From: Oleiagrimonas citrea
GTDB taxonomy: Bacteria; Pseudomonadota; Gammaproteobacteria; Xanthomonadales; Rhodanobacteraceae
Assembly (NCBI RefSeq): GCF_012395255.1
Contig: NZ_JAAZQD010000002.1
Location: 62,001-126,000, forward strand
Length of the DNA: 64,000 nt
Direction of reading: 5' to 3'
In this document: positions 25,207 through 35,795 of the stretch, piece after piece
Position numbering within the stretch: position 1 is the first letter of the stretch
Layout: the number at the start of each line of letters is the position of its first letter
The notes under the pieces: generated by a model
Database searches by the model: none
What the model saw: only the letters and a program-made list of their open reading frames with translations
What the model was told of the DNA's origin: nothing
Program-made: the position numbers and the translations under genes

Positions 25207-25707
25207 ATGAGTGTTACCACCAATGTCTCCGCGCGCCGGGCTAGCCTGATCAAGGGCCAATGTCTTTGTGGAAGCGTGGAGTTTGAAATCACTGGGCCAC
25301 TCCCAGATTTTTACCAATGCCATTGCTCGCTTTGCAGAAAGCTATCAGGCTCGGCTTCTGACACTGCAACGTTTCTTGCCAAGGAGCTATTTTCTTGGAT
25401 TAAGGGGCAAAAGGGCATTAGAGTTTTCAAAACCGACTCAGGCTATCGTTCAGAGTTTTGTGATACATGCGGAAGTACAGTTCCGCATCTCATGGATAAT
25501 GGACGCCAGTATTGGATTCCAGCCGGCTTGCTGGCCAACGCTCTAGATAGTCAGGTGGTCGCACATCTTTTTGTCGGTTCCAAGGCTGCCTGGGATCATG
25601 TCGAAGGGAATGGGAAAGGCTATACGGAGATGCCAGATTTCGAAGAGCTCAATGCAGCTTTGCATCAAAGAATTGCCGCCCAACAACACGTTGCAGGCGA
25701 CGCTTGA
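25207..25707 (+). CDS. GFA-family (glutathione-dependent formaldehyde-activating-like) zinc protein
   Basis: 166 residues from ATG 25207 (an in-frame ATG at 25186 is possible). The GFA/CENP-V fold is indicated by paired zinc ligands: GQCLCGSVEFE, FYQCHCSLCRKLSGS and FCDTCGSTVPHL. Relatives include Gfa and many uncharacterised enzymes found in integron cassettes; a glutathione or aldehyde substrate cannot be assumed. It is more AT-rich than its surroundings. An attC-like site overlaps its 3' end, suggesting it arrived as a cassette. Confidence 0.85.
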   Translation: MSVTTNVSARRASLIKGQCLCGSVEFEITGPLPDFYQCHCSLCRKLSGSASDTATFLAKELFSWIKGQKGIRVFKTDSGYRSEFCDTCGSTVPHLMDNGRQYWIPAGLLANALDSQVVAHLFVGSKAAWDHVEGNGKGYTEMPDFEELNAALHQRIAAQQHVAGDA

Positions 25708-25776
25708 CCCGCTGCGCATCCTTGCTTCCGCAAGGCTGCACATCGCCTCAAAGGCACCTAAATGTGGGCGTTAAAC
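25678..25776 (+). repeat. attC-like recombination site
   Basis: It opens with GCCCAAC (fits RYYYAAC, 25678-25684) and closes with GTTAAAC (fits GTTRRRY, 25770-25776), 99 bases in all. Inside, AGGCGA (25695-25700) can pair with TCGCCT (25743-25748), and CCTTGC-TTCC-GCAAGG forms a terminal hairpin. It overlaps the end of the GFA gene, as attC sites often do. No integrase gene is visible. Confidence 0.5.
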
Positions 25777-25778
25777 GT

Positions 25779-26093
25779 CCGCTCCTGGCCGTTTTCAGCC
25801 ATCCACACCAATCCTTCAGTAAGCCATCAAACGTGCATATTCGTGCCCGAATGACAGGCGCAGCGTGCGGAGCGCTTCACCCTCCCCTTCGGTAGCGGCG
25901 GAAGATGGAGGACCAGGCCCGCAGAGTGACGCACTCAGGATGTGCGCCAGTTCGTCGTCAGGTCAGGATGACCTGTCGATGCCCCCGCCCCCGAAGCGGA
26001 CTCGGAGGAGCGAAGCTCCGCAGAGCGCGGACGTCGGGACGCCCTTCTTTGGTTCCTTTCTTGGGCGAACAAGAAAGGAACCCGGCCGGCGTC
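25779..26093 (+). repeat. Dispersed repeat, third long copy, diverged
   Basis: It matches copy 2 over its length, including the left arm (CGAATGACAGGCGCAGCGTGC), the core GCCAGTTCGTCGTCAGGTCA and the TTCTTTGGTTCC/GGGCGAACAAG end, but with more differences and no terminal 25-bp motif. It abuts the 3' end of ribD. The 26094-26181 remainder shows no feature. Confidence 0.75.
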
Positions 26094-26181
26094 AGCCCGT
26101 CGGAACCACTCCAAAAACATCAAGACAACCGAAGAAGCAGACAGCACCCACCCAGCGAACAGGGAACGGACAACTCCCGCC

Positions 26182-27264
26182 CTAGACGCGTGGCCGCAGC
26201 CGCAACCGAAGGTCATCGCCGATGGCACGACGATCCAAAACCTCCAACCCCCACCGCCGCGACATGTCCGAAAGCGGCGGCAACGCCAGCAACGGCCGGG
26301 CACGGTCACCGAGAAGGACCGGAGCGACATAGAGCAGCAGCTCGTCGGCCAGACCGGCGGCGAACAGGGCGCCCGCGAGAGTGGGTCCGGCCTCGACATG
26401 AAGCTCGTTGACCCCACGCCCCCCGAGCAGCTTCAGCGCAGCTTCCAGGTCCAGCCCGCTGCTCGACTCCTGCATCGCCAGACACTCCACACCGGCGAAT
26501 CGAAGATCCGGCTTCACCGACGCGCCATGCAGCACCAGGGTCGGCGTGCCGCCATCGAGCAGATGCGTGCCCTCGGCCAGACGCAAATGGCGGTCGAACA
26601 CCACGCGCAACGGCGGCACATGGGGCACATCGTCCAGCCGCACGGTCAGCCGTGGATCGTCGGCCAGCGCGGTGCCGCTGCCGGTGAGGATCGCGGAACT
26701 GCGCGCGCGCCAGCGCTGCACATCGTTGCGGGCCGCTTCACCGGTGATCCACTTGGACGTGCCATCGGCCAGCGCGGTGCGGCCGTCCAGACTCATCGCC
26801 AGCTTCACGCGCACGAACGGTCGGCCGCGCTCGATGCGGCTGAAGAAGCCGATGTTCAGTTCGCGCGCGGCATCGCGCATCAGGCCCGACGCGATCTCGA
26901 TGCCGGCGTCGCGCAGTCGCTGCAGGCCCGCACCAACGGCCTGCGAGGTGTCCTCCGAGGCCATCACCACGCGCACCACGCCGGCCTCGATCAGCGCGTC
27001 GGCGCACGGTGGCGTGCGTCCATGCAGGCCGCAGGGTTCGAGCGTGACGTAGGCCGTCGCGCCGCGAGCACGTTCGCCCGCGGCGCGCAGGGCATGCACT
27101 TCGGCATGCGGCTCGCCCGCGCGTTCATGAAAACCTTCGCCGACAACGTCCTCGCCGTGCGCGATCACGCAGCCGACGCGCGGATTGGGTTGCGTGGTGA
27201 ACAGGCCCCGCTCGGCCAGGCGCAGGGCGTGGCTCATGTGGCGATGATCGAGTGCGCTGAACAT
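26182..27264 (-). CDS. ribD: Bifunctional riboflavin deaminase/reductase RibD
   Basis: 360 residues. The N-terminal deaminase has its zinc site in GEPHAEVHAL and EPCGLHGRTPPCADAL. The C-terminal reductase begins RPFVRVKLAMSLDGRTALAD and carries the NADPH-binding region (ARSSAILTGSGTALADDPRL) and GPTLAGALFAAGLADELLLY. It performs two consecutive pyrimidine steps of riboflavin synthesis. It is third gene after glyA and nrdR, and is separated from ribE by about 5.5 kb of inserted DNA. Confidence 0.96.
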   Translation of the reverse strand: MFSALDHRHMSHALRLAERGLFTTQPNPRVGCVIAHGEDVVGEGFHERAGEPHAEVHALRAAGERARGATAYVTLEPCGLHGRTPPCADALIEAGVVRVVMASEDTSQAVGAGLQRLRDAGIEIASGLMRDAARELNIGFFSRIERGRPFVRVKLAMSLDGRTALADGTSKWITGEAARNDVQRWRARSSAILTGSGTALADDPRLTVRLDDVPHVPPLRVVFDRHLRLAEGTHLLDGGTPTLVLHGASVKPDLRFAGVECLAMQESSSGLDLEAALKLLGGRGVNELHVEAGPTLAGALFAAGLADELLLYVAPVLLGDRARPLLALPPLSDMSRRWGLEVLDRRAIGDDLRLRLRPRV

Positions 27265-27619
27265 GCGCGGCTCCGTGGAAATATCCGCAAAGCCTATCGG
27301 AAGCCGTGGGTGGATGTCTTACGCGCTCGTTCGTGTTCGTAGATGGCGGTGGCCTTTGTCGCCCAGCCGGGATGGCGCTCCCCGCCACACTCTCCACGGA
27401 TCGTCCTTCCTGCGAAAGCAGGAACCCAGTGTCTTTGTTCCGTATCGCTGCGGCAAGCGCTGGGTCCCGCCTTGCGCCGGGATGACTGCATGTGGGGATG
27501 ATGGTCTGTGGGATCGGCCGGCCATGCCGGAAGCAGCGGACGCGCAGGCGGCGCGTGGGTTCGGGACGGGGCGCGCAACGCGTTGCCCCGGGTCACGAGC
27601 GCTTCGACAACTGGCGCAG
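27265..27619. other. Intergenic region between nrdR and ribD
   Basis: 355 bases without a convincing gene. The only structure found is the inverted-repeat element listed separately at 27401-27486. Whether ribD is transcribed from nrdR or from its own promoter here cannot be decided by eye. Confidence 0.5.
27401..27486. repeat. REP-like imperfect inverted repeat
   Basis: The left arm GTCCTTCCTGCGAAAGCAGG (from 27403, running to AACCCAG) is the imperfect inverse of the right arm CTGGGTCCCGCCTTGCGCCG (from 27460, running to GGATGAC). This is the common GAAAGC-type intergenic repeat layout of proteobacteria. No coding capacity. Confidence 0.65.
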
Positions 27620-28147
27620 TTATTCCTTGTCCTTGCCCTTGTTCTTGCGCTTGCCCTCGCCCAGCAACGGCAGTTGCAGGCCCTGCAATTCGGGCAGGTC
27701 GCGCTCGAGCCTCTCGATCTCTTCGCGGAAGGCGTGCACGTCCTCGAAGCGGCGATACACCGAGGCGAAGCGCACGTAGCCGACCTGATCGAGCTTCTTC
27801 AGCTCGCGCATGACCAGCTCGCCGACCTGACGCGAAGCCACTTCGCGCTCACCGCTGCGGCGCAGGTCGTTGATGATGGTGCGTACCGCGGCATCGACGT
27901 CGTCGCTGGCAACCGGACGCTTCTGCAGCGCGCGCTGGAAGCTGACGCGCAACTTGCGCTCGTCGAAGGTCTCGCGGCGGTCGTCGCTCTTGACGATGGC
28001 CGGCAGCTTCAACTCGGCGGTCTCGAAGGTATTGAAGCGCTCGCCGCAGGACGGGCACTCGCGACGGCGGCGCACGGTGGCGCCGTCGTCGGTCAGGCGC
28101 GAATCGATCACGCGCGTGTCTTCGTGCTGGCAGAACGGGCAATGCAT
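27620..28147 (-). CDS. nrdR: Transcriptional repressor NrdR
   Basis: 175 residues. The N-terminal zinc ribbon is [15 protein letters not shown] and [12 protein letters not shown]; an ATP-cone domain follows ([20 protein letters not shown] to [20 protein letters not shown]). The tail is lysine-rich. NrdR senses ATP/dATP and represses ribonucleotide reductase genes through NrdR boxes. It lies 86 bases downstream of glyA, in the glyA-nrdR-ribD order common in this group. Confidence 0.97.
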   Translation of the reverse strand: MHCPFCQHEDTRVIDSRLTDDGATVRRRRECPSCGERFNTFETAELKLPAIVKSDDRRETFDERKLRVSFQRALQKRPVASDDVDAAVRTIINDLRRSGEREVASRQVGELVMRELKKLDQVGYVRFASVYRRFEDVHAFREEIERLERDLPELQGLQLPLLGEGKRKNKGKDKE

Positions 28148-28233
28148 GGTGATTTCGGCAGACGACGGGGATCAGCGGCCCAACCGCTTCTTCGACCGCA
28201 TGCGCATCGTCGAGTGCCGTCTCCTCCCTCGCC

Positions 28234-29487
28234 TCAGCCGTACACCGGATATTTCTTGCACTGCGCCGTGACCTTCTCGCGCACGGCGTCGATGACGGAC
28301 TCGTCCTGATGCGCGTCGAGCACATCGCACATCCAGCCGGCCAGTTCCACGCAGTCGGCCTCGGTGTAGCCGCGCGTGGTCACCGCCGGGGTGCCGATGC
28401 GCAGGCCCGAGGTCACGAACGGCGACTGCGGATCGTTGGGCACGGTGTTCTTGTTGACCGTGATGTGGGCGCGGCCCAGCGCGGCTTCCGCGTCCTTGCC
28501 GGTGAGGTCGCGGCCGATCAGGTCGATCAGCACCAGGTGGTTCTCGGTGCCGCCGGAGACGACCTTGTAGCCGCGATCCATCAGCGTCTTCGCCATCGCC
28601 TTGGCGTTAATCACGACCTGCTTCTGGTAGACCTTGAAGTCCGGTTCCAGCGCTTCCTTGAAGGCCACGGCCTTGGCCGCGATGACGTGCATCAGCGGGC
28701 CGCCCTGGATGCCGGGGAAGACGATGGACTGCAGCTTCTTGACCAGCTCCTCGCTCGGGTCCTTGGCCACGATCAGCCCGCCGCGCGGGCCGCGCAGGGT
28801 CTTGTGCGTGGTCGAGGTGACGACGTGTGCGTGCGGCAGCGGACTCGGGTACACGCCCGCGGCGACCAGACCGGCGATGTGCGCCATGTCCACGAACAGA
28901 TACGCACCGACCTTGTCGGCGATGGCGCGGAAGCGCGCCCAGTCCAGCACCTGCGAATAGGCGCTGAAGCCGGCCACGATCATCTTCGGCTTGTGCTCGA
29001 CGGCCAGGCGCTCGACTTCGTCGTAGTCGACCTTGCCTTCGTCGTTTACGCCGTACTGCACGGCGTTGAGGATTTTGCCGGACAGGTTCGGCTTGGCACC
29101 GTGGGTCAGATGGCCGCCGTGCGCCAGGCTCATGCCGAGGATGGTGTCACCCGGCTGCAGCAGCGCGAAGTACACCGCCTGGTTGGCCTGCGAGCCCGAA
29201 TGCGGCTGCACGTTGGCGTAGTCGCAGTCGTACAGTGCCTTCAGGCGGTCGATGGCCAGCGCCTCGGCCACGTCCACGTATTCGCAACCGCCGTAGTAGC
29301 GCTTGGACGGATAGCCCTCGGCGTACTTGTTGGTCAGTACGGAACCCTGGGCTTCCATGACGCGCGGGCTGGCGTAGTTCTCCGAAGCGATCAGCTCGAC
29401 GTGGTCTTCCTGGCGCTGCGCCTCGTCGGCGATGGCCTTGGCGAGCGCGTCGTCGAAACCGGCGATGGTCATGGATTTGGCGAACAT
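28234..29487 (-). CDS. glyA: Serine hydroxymethyltransferase
   Basis: 417 residues. A PLP enzyme that interconverts serine and glycine with tetrahydrofolate, the main source of one-carbon units. The PLP lysine is in [16 protein letters not shown]; also [39 protein letters not shown] and [13 protein letters not shown]. The start at 29487 ([20 protein letters not shown]) gives the usual length. TATACT (minus, 29517-29522) could be its -10 element. Confidence 0.98.
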   Translation of the reverse strand: MFAKSMTIAGFDDALAKAIADEAQRQEDHVELIASENYASPRVMEAQGSVLTNKYAEGYPSKRYYGGCEYVDVAEALAIDRLKALYDCDYANVQPHSGSQANQAVYFALLQPGDTILGMSLAHGGHLTHGAKPNLSGKILNAVQYGVNDEGKVDYDEVERLAVEHKPKMIVAGFSAYSQVLDWARFRAIADKVGAYLFVDMAHIAGLVAAGVYPSPLPHAHVVTSTTHKTLRGPRGGLIVAKDPSEELVKKLQSIVFPGIQGGPLMHVIAAKAVAFKEALEPDFKVYQKQVVINAKAMAKTLMDRGYKVVSGGTENHLVLIDLIGRDLTGKDAEAALGRAHITVNKNTVPNDPQSPFVTSGLRIGTPAVTTRGYTEADCVELAGWMCDVLDAHQDESVIDAVREKVTAQCKKYPVYG

Positions 29488-29719
29488 ACTGGGGTTCCGT
29501 GGTGTGCAAAGCACCAAGTATAGCGGTCCTGCGGAGGTGAAACAGGCCCCGCGCGACCTGTCGGCGGACGCCGGCAACGGACTTCGGCCCTGCCCAGGCC
29601 CCATGCAGGTCGCGCGCCTCGTTCGCATCCTCGCGTGGTCGACGCACCGCCGCCCGCAGCAGGATGCTTGCAGAGCGCGCATAGGCGCGACACGGTCGCC
29701 CTAGTCGCCCCGAAGCGAC

Positions 29720-29725
29720 TATAAT
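29720..29725 (+). promoter_or_regulatory. Probable -10 element of ettA
   Basis: A perfect TATAAT lies 48 bases before the ettA start codon. The -35 region, about 17 bases upstream, is GC-rich and unconvincing, so only the -10 hexamer is called. Confidence 0.5.
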
Positions 29726-29773
29726 GAGGGGTTGATTCGTCCGCAGTCCGCGCACCCGATACCCGGAGCTTCC

Positions 29774-31435
<1,662 letters not shown>

Positions 31436-31511
31436 AGCCGGCGGCGAACGCGCAGGTCGGGACAAGGCCCGGCTTGCGCGGCGCACCATCCATTCTTGCG
31501 AGGGCGCATCC

Positions 31512-31985
31512 TTGAACGAGCATCCCGTGACGATCGATCCCGAGGAGCTTCCGGCCCGCACCGGCTCCGGCTATCCGCAACCGTTCGCCGCGCGCATGGG
31601 CGACCGCGCCCGCCGTGCTCTGGGCAATGCCTTCGGCCTGAGCCAGTTCGGCGTCAACCTGACCCGACTGGGGCCCGGCGCGCACTCAGCGTTGCGCCAT
31701 GCCCACGCACTGGAAGACGAGTTCGTCTACATCCTCGAAGGCACCCCGACGCTGATCACCGACGCCGGCGAGACCGTGCTGCGCCCGGGCATATGCGCCG
31801 GCTTTCGTGCCGGAACCGGCGACGCGCACGCGCTGGTCAATCGCAGCGATGCCGACGTGGTGTACCTGGAAGTCGGCAGTCGCAAGGACAACGAGTCCGT
31901 GGACTACCCCGACGACGGCATGCTGGGCCGCACCATCGATGGACGTTGGGCCTATCTCCACAAGGACGGCACACCGTTCGAGTGA
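31512..31985 (+). CDS. Cupin-domain protein
   Basis: 157 residues from a TTG start at 31512, preceded by GAGGG; no ATG or GTG in a suitable place gives a better start. The single cupin barrel has motif 1 RHAHALEDEFVYILEGTPTL (a His-Glu metal site) and motif 2 AGFRAGTGDAHALVNRSDAD. The C-terminal YPDDGMLGRTIDGRWAYLHK is typical of a proteobacterial cupin group of unknown substrate. It sits between ettA and pyrF with no clear functional link. Confidence 0.85.
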   Translation: MNEHPVTIDPEELPARTGSGYPQPFAARMGDRARRALGNAFGLSQFGVNLTRLGPGAHSALRHAHALEDEFVYILEGTPTLITDAGETVLRPGICAGFRAGTGDAHALVNRSDADVVYLEVGSRKDNESVDYPDDGMLGRTIDGRWAYLHKDGTPFE

Positions 31986-32081
31986 ACATCGCCAGAGGCG
32001 GAAATCCGCATCAGGCTCACTCACGCATCAACGACTGGAATGCCCGCGCGGCACCGAACGCACACAACACGAGGAGCGATC

Positions 32082-32903
32082 ATGAATTTCATGCAGGCCT
32101 TGCGCACGCGCTGGAGCGAGGCGGACACGATGGTCTGCGTGGGTCTCGATCCTGACCCATCGCGATTCCCCGCAGTCGTTCGCGACGATCCGGACTCCGT
32201 ATTCGCCTTCTGCCGCGCCATCGTCGACGCCACCGCCGATCTGGCCTGCGCGTTCAAGCCGCAGATCGCGCACTTCGCCGCGCTGTGCGCCGAGGACGCG
32301 CTGGAACGCCTGATCGCGCACATCCACGATGCCCACCCCGACGTGCCGGTAATCCTCGACGCCAAGCGCGGCGACATCGGCTCTACAGCCCAGCGCTACG
32401 TCATCGAAGCCTTCGACCGCTACGACGCCGACGCGGTGACGCTGAACCCGTACCTGGGCCGCGATTCGATCCAGCCGTTTCTGGACCGCGCCGACAAGGG
32501 CGTGATCCTGCTGTGTCGCACCTCCAATCCGGGCGGCGCGGATTTCCAGAATCTCGACTGCGGCGGTCGGCCGCTGTATCAACGCGTAGCCGAAACCATT
32601 GCCCGCGATTGGAATGAACACGGCAACTGCGCCCTGGTCACCGGCGCGACCTTCCCCGAAGAACTGGGGCAGGTACGCCGCATCGTCGGCGACATGCCGC
32701 TGCTGGTTCCGGGCATCGGCGCACAGGGCGGCGACGTCGAGGCCGTGCTGCGCGAGGGCGCGGACGCGAGCGGCGCCGGGCTGATGATCAGCTCCTCGCG
32801 CGCCATCCTCTACGCGGGCTCGGACGACGACTACGCTCAGGCCGCGCGTGCCGCGGCGAACCAGCTACGCGATCAGATCAACACGTACCGCTCCAAGGCC
32901 TGA
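32082..32903 (+). CDS. pyrF: Orotidine 5'-phosphate decarboxylase
   Basis: 273 residues, the last step of UMP synthesis. It is of the longer PyrF subfamily that carries [14 protein letters not shown] (catalytic Asp-Lys-Asp). Also [13 protein letters not shown] near the N-terminus and [18 protein letters not shown] at the phosphate site. The start at 32082 has GGAG six bases upstream. Its stop faces the gsp cluster, about 260 bases away. Confidence 0.95.
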   Translation: MNFMQALRTRWSEADTMVCVGLDPDPSRFPAVVRDDPDSVFAFCRAIVDATADLACAFKPQIAHFAALCAEDALERLIAHIHDAHPDVPVILDAKRGDIGSTAQRYVIEAFDRYDADAVTLNPYLGRDSIQPFLDRADKGVILLCRTSNPGGADFQNLDCGGRPLYQRVAETIARDWNEHGNCALVTGATFPEELGQVRRIVGDMPLLVPGIGAQGGDVEAVLREGADASGAGLMISSSRAILYAGSDDDYAQAARAAANQLRDQINTYRSKA

Positions 32904-32986
32904 ATCGCCGAACGCTCGTCCGCGAAAGTCCTCCGTCCATCCAGATCGCAACGAAGTAGGAGAGGAGCGCCGAAGCGCCCGAACGA

Positions 32987-33076
32987 TCATTTTCCGCATC
33001 GCTCGCCGCATTCCCATCGAACACTCGACGGGACAACCCATGGCCTCTCCACGGTGGATGTCAGGATGGCTTTCAC
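32987..33076 (-). CDS. Possible 29-residue peptide with ideal Shine-Dalgarno
   Basis: On the minus strand AAGGAGGTGAT, a full complement of the 16S rRNA 3' end, lies 5 bases before GTG at 33076. A frame then reads VKAILTSTVERPWVVPSSVR and ends ...CGERCGK. It lies 86 bases after the gspK stop on the same strand. No homology is recognised. It could be real, a decayed start of a missing gsp gene, or chance. Confidence 0.25.
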   Translation of the reverse strand: MKAILTSTVERPWVVPSSVRWECGERCGK

Positions 33077-33162
33077 GCCGCATCACCTCCTTTTCGCGCA
33101 CCATGGATGGTGGGCCCACGCAGCATAGCGCACAGTTCCACGACGTCCTGAAAGACTTTCGG

Positions 33163-34161
33163 TCAGCGTGCGCCGAGGCGCAGACCGCCTGCGCCCTGTG
33201 GTCCAGTCGCATCCTTGCCGCGCACCGGCCCGCCACGGGACGCCCCACGGGCATCCGACGATGCCTGACCGGCCTCGCCATACCGCCAGTGCAGCACGCG
33301 GTACGGTGCGCCGCCGGAGGGCGCCCCACCGAAGCGCACGACCGCGTCCACCGCGGCGCGCACGCCGTTGGGCAGCGTCGCTACGGCGTGGATGTCCTGC
33401 GTATTGCCGTTGCCGCCTCCCATCGCGGTCATGCCGCCGATGATGCCGGTCGGCGCAGGCTGCGCCGAGCTGTTGCGCTGCTGGCGCAGCTGGATGTACT
33501 GACTCGCCTTCTCCGCGTCCATGCCGGGCAGCGCCTGCAGCACCAGCGCCGGAGCGCTACCGACATTCGGCGAGTTGCGTCCCGACCAAACCGTGATCGC
33601 TGGTGCAATCCGGGTATACAGCGCCGCGTTCATGCCCAGCACCATCTGCAGTTCCTCTATGGTGACGAAGGGACCGTTGCGCGGCCCGTAGTCGCGACCG
33701 GCTTCGCGATACTGTGCGCGCTCGGCACCGTTCGGGCGCGTGGCGTCGTCGGCATCGCGCCAGTCCTGCACCGCCTCGCTCAATGCCTCGGCCTTGTCGT
33801 GATCCAGGCCCGCCGCATGAAACAGCCCTGTCAGCAACTGCGGCGTCGCGGCGTTGAGATCGATCTTGCCGCTTTCGTCGTGGAGCGTCACCTTGATCTT
33901 GGCGTTGTCGAATTGGAACGTGTACGGCCGCCCATCGGCAATCCAGCGGCGCTTCGGGTCGGATTCCCGCAACCCGTACACGGCGCGCGCGATGCCCGCC
34001 TCGGCAGCGTAGCGCGCGCGCGTCTGGTCGAACTGGTAGCGTGCCTGCAGGCCCTCGGTGCGTGTGGTCACCGCATAGGCAGCGAGCATGATGGTCAACA
34101 GCGCCGTGGCCCACAGCACCACCAGGAGCGCGACCCCGCGTTGTGCGTGCCGGCGCCTCAT
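33163..34161 (-). CDS. gspK: Type II secretion minor pseudopilin GspK
   Basis: 332 residues, the size of the large tip pseudopilin. The N-terminal prepilin segment is GVALLVVLWATALLTIMLAA; then RARYAAEAGIARAVYGLRES and a long periplasmic helical domain containing GKIDLNAATPQLLTGLF, as in the GspK family. It caps the GspI-J-K tip complex of the pseudopilus. Its start overlaps the gspJ stop. It is the last gsp gene here; gspL, M, N and D, which follow K in related clusters, are absent. Confidence 0.92.
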   Translation of the reverse strand: MRRRHAQRGVALLVVLWATALLTIMLAAYAVTTRTEGLQARYQFDQTRARYAAEAGIARAVYGLRESDPKRRWIADGRPYTFQFDNAKIKVTLHDESGKIDLNAATPQLLTGLFHAAGLDHDKAEALSEAVQDWRDADDATRPNGAERAQYREAGRDYGPRNGPFVTIEELQMVLGMNAALYTRIAPAITVWSGRNSPNVGSAPALVLQALPGMDAEKASQYIQLRQQRNSSAQPAPTGIIGGMTAMGGGNGNTQDIHAVATLPNGVRAAVDAVVRFGGAPSGGAPYRVLHWRYGEAGQASSDARGASRGGPVRGKDATGPQGAGGLRLGAR

Positions 34162-34847
34162 CGCTGCCCCGCCTGCGGACGCAGAATCCGCCGCAGCAGA
34201 CCGCCGGTGCCGGCGACCGCGCTGGCGTCGACGCGGATCGGCGCCACCAGTTCCGGCCAGCTGCCCTTGTCCAGTTTCAGATCCAGCCGCACCAGCGCCG
34301 GCGTGCGATCAGTATCCTCCCAGCGCGACATCCAATCCGTTGGCTTGCGCAACCGGTCGTAGCCGCGGAAATCGAACCGTCCGTCGCGGATGCCAGTCAG
34401 CAGTACCTGCGGCTTGCCCAGTTTCTTCGGCTTGGAACCGTCCGGCGGCAGCAGGGAGAACGACACCTGGAGCCGATAGCCGTCCCCGCCCTTCTCCGGC
34501 ACCAGCTCGACGGTCTGCAACTGCGGACCCAGCTTGCCCAGATAGCCGGGCAGCGGCGCGACATACTGCAGCTTGTCCGGTCCACCGGTGAACACGATGG
34601 CCTTGCCATCGTCGTTGGCCGCCCAAGGCTGACGCACAGCCTGTGCCAGTTCGCGGCGCAGGAAATCCTGCGTCGAGCGCACCGCATCCGTGCGTTCGAC
34701 GAAACGCTGTCCGGAACGCACGCTCATCGTCGCGGAGTGGATGCCCGACCACACCGCCAGCAGCAGCAGCGACAGCAGCACCATCGCTGCCAGCACTTCC
34801 AGCAGCGTAAATCCTTCTGTGCGCGAACGACGACGCATGCTCATCAT
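34158..34847 (-). CDS. gspJ: Type II secretion minor pseudopilin GspJ
   Basis: 229 residues. The prepilin signal is EGFTLLEVLAAMVLLSLLLL, cleaved after the Gly, with Glu5 of the mature form conserved. The periplasmic domain contains FLRRELAQAVRQP and GYRLQVSFSLLPPDG. The ATG at 34847 overlaps the gspI stop (ATGA); in-frame ATGs at 34844 and 34838 are alternatives. It is part of the tip complex with GspI and GspK. Confidence 0.92.
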   Translation of the reverse strand: MMSMRRRSRTEGFTLLEVLAAMVLLSLLLLAVWSGIHSATMSVRSGQRFVERTDAVRSTQDFLRRELAQAVRQPWAANDDGKAIVFTGGPDKLQYVAPLPGYLGKLGPQLQTVELVPEKGGDGYRLQVSFSLLPPDGSKPKKLGKPQVLLTGIRDGRFDFRGYDRLRKPTDWMSRWEDTDRTPALVRLDLKLDKGSWPELVAPIRVDASAVAGTGGLLRRILRPQAGQR

Positions 34848-35260
34848 GGCGTCCCCGACTGAACGAACCGGCCCTGGTCCTGCGCGCGTAGCGTGCTGAA
34901 CTGCGCCCGACGGACATGCCCGCCCTGCTTCCAGGACACGGTCAGGTCGAGGCGGAACATGTCCAGCTGTACCGGCGTTCTGCCGGGATTCCGGGGCTGC
35001 CAGCGACGCACCTGAAGCTGCCAGTGGAACAGCTTGTCGCAATGTCCCTGGGTCACGCCCGCGCGAATCGGCTTCAGCACGAACGCGCTGTCCATCGCCG
35101 ACTGCGCGCACAGCGCAGCACGCGTGTGCGCATCGGCGTTGACGGCCAGACGGGTGGCATTGCCCATCGTCGTCAGCAACGCGGCGAACGCCAGCGACAG
35201 CAACAGAATGGCCGCAATGACCTCGATCAGCGTGAAACCTCGCTGGCGTGCCCGACGCAT
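34844..35260 (-). CDS. gspI: Type II secretion minor pseudopilin GspI
   Basis: 138 residues. The N-terminal prepilin motif is RGFTLIEVIAAILLLSLAFA. A short pseudopilin domain with WQLQVRRWQPRNP and LDLTVSWKQGGHVR follows. GspI begins assembly of the pseudopilus tip. It starts one base after the gspH stop and overlaps gspJ. Confidence 0.9.
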   Translation of the reverse strand: MRRARQRGFTLIEVIAAILLLSLAFAALLTTMGNATRLAVNADAHTRAALCAQSAMDSAFVLKPIRAGVTQGHCDKLFHWQLQVRRWQPRNPGRTPVQLDMFRLDLTVSWKQGGHVRRAQFSTLRAQDQGRFVQSGTP

Positions 35261-35261
35261 G

Positions 35262-35795
35262 TCAGCCTCCGGCCCGCGTCTCGACCACGGCCACGCTGCC
35301 AGTCAGCCAGGCCACGTTGACGTGCCATTCGCGCTGCCCGTGACTGAGCGTGATGCGCCCACCGGTGGAACTGCCGTCGGGGAAGAAGCGGATACGCCCG
35401 CGATGCTGATCGATGCGGTCCTCGACGGCGCTGGTCAGGGCCAGCGCCATACCTTTCGGCAGCTCGACCTTGGGCCGCCCCGGCGCCTGGTAGATGTGCT
35501 GCGCGACATCGACGGTGAGGGTCTCCTGTTTGCCGTGAACGATGGCCTGCGCCCGCGTGTAGCGCAGCGCCGCAGCCAGATCGGCGCTGGCGCTGCGGAT
35601 GCGCGCGGAGGTCAGCCCACGGGTGACGGAGATCGCCACTACCGTCGCGGCGATGCTGATCAGGATGATGACGACCAGCATTTCCAGCAGCGTGAAGCCG
35701 GAAGCATCCGGCCTTATCGAACGGCGGTTCCGGGCGCGCAACGGCCGGACCCCTACGGATCCGGCGGCCGGTCCACGGAACCGCGCGTGGATCAT
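35262..35795 (-). CDS. gspH: Type II secretion minor pseudopilin GspH
   Basis: 177 residues. The prepilin motif SGFTLLEMLVVIILISIAAT begins only at residue 32, so the basic leader is long (RPLRARNRRSIRPDA). Either the leader is truly extended or an internal start is used, though no Met lies close to the motif. Then ADLAAALRYTRAQAIVHGKQ, typical of GspH. The ATG overlaps the gspG stop. Confidence 0.9.
   Translation of the reverse strand: MIHARFRGPAAGSVGVRPLRARNRRSIRPDASGFTLLEMLVVIILISIAATVVAISVTRGLTSARIRSASADLAAALRYTRAQAIVHGKQETLTVDVAQHIYQAPGRPKVELPKGMALALTSAVEDRIDQHRGRIRFFPDGSSTGGRITLSHGQREWHVNVAWLTGSVAVVETRAGG

Noticed and set aside
32865-33329. Minus-strand frame after gspK as a gspL remnant
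   Set aside because: The translation shows no actin-like or membrane segment of GspL and overlaps the gspK coding region in another frame.
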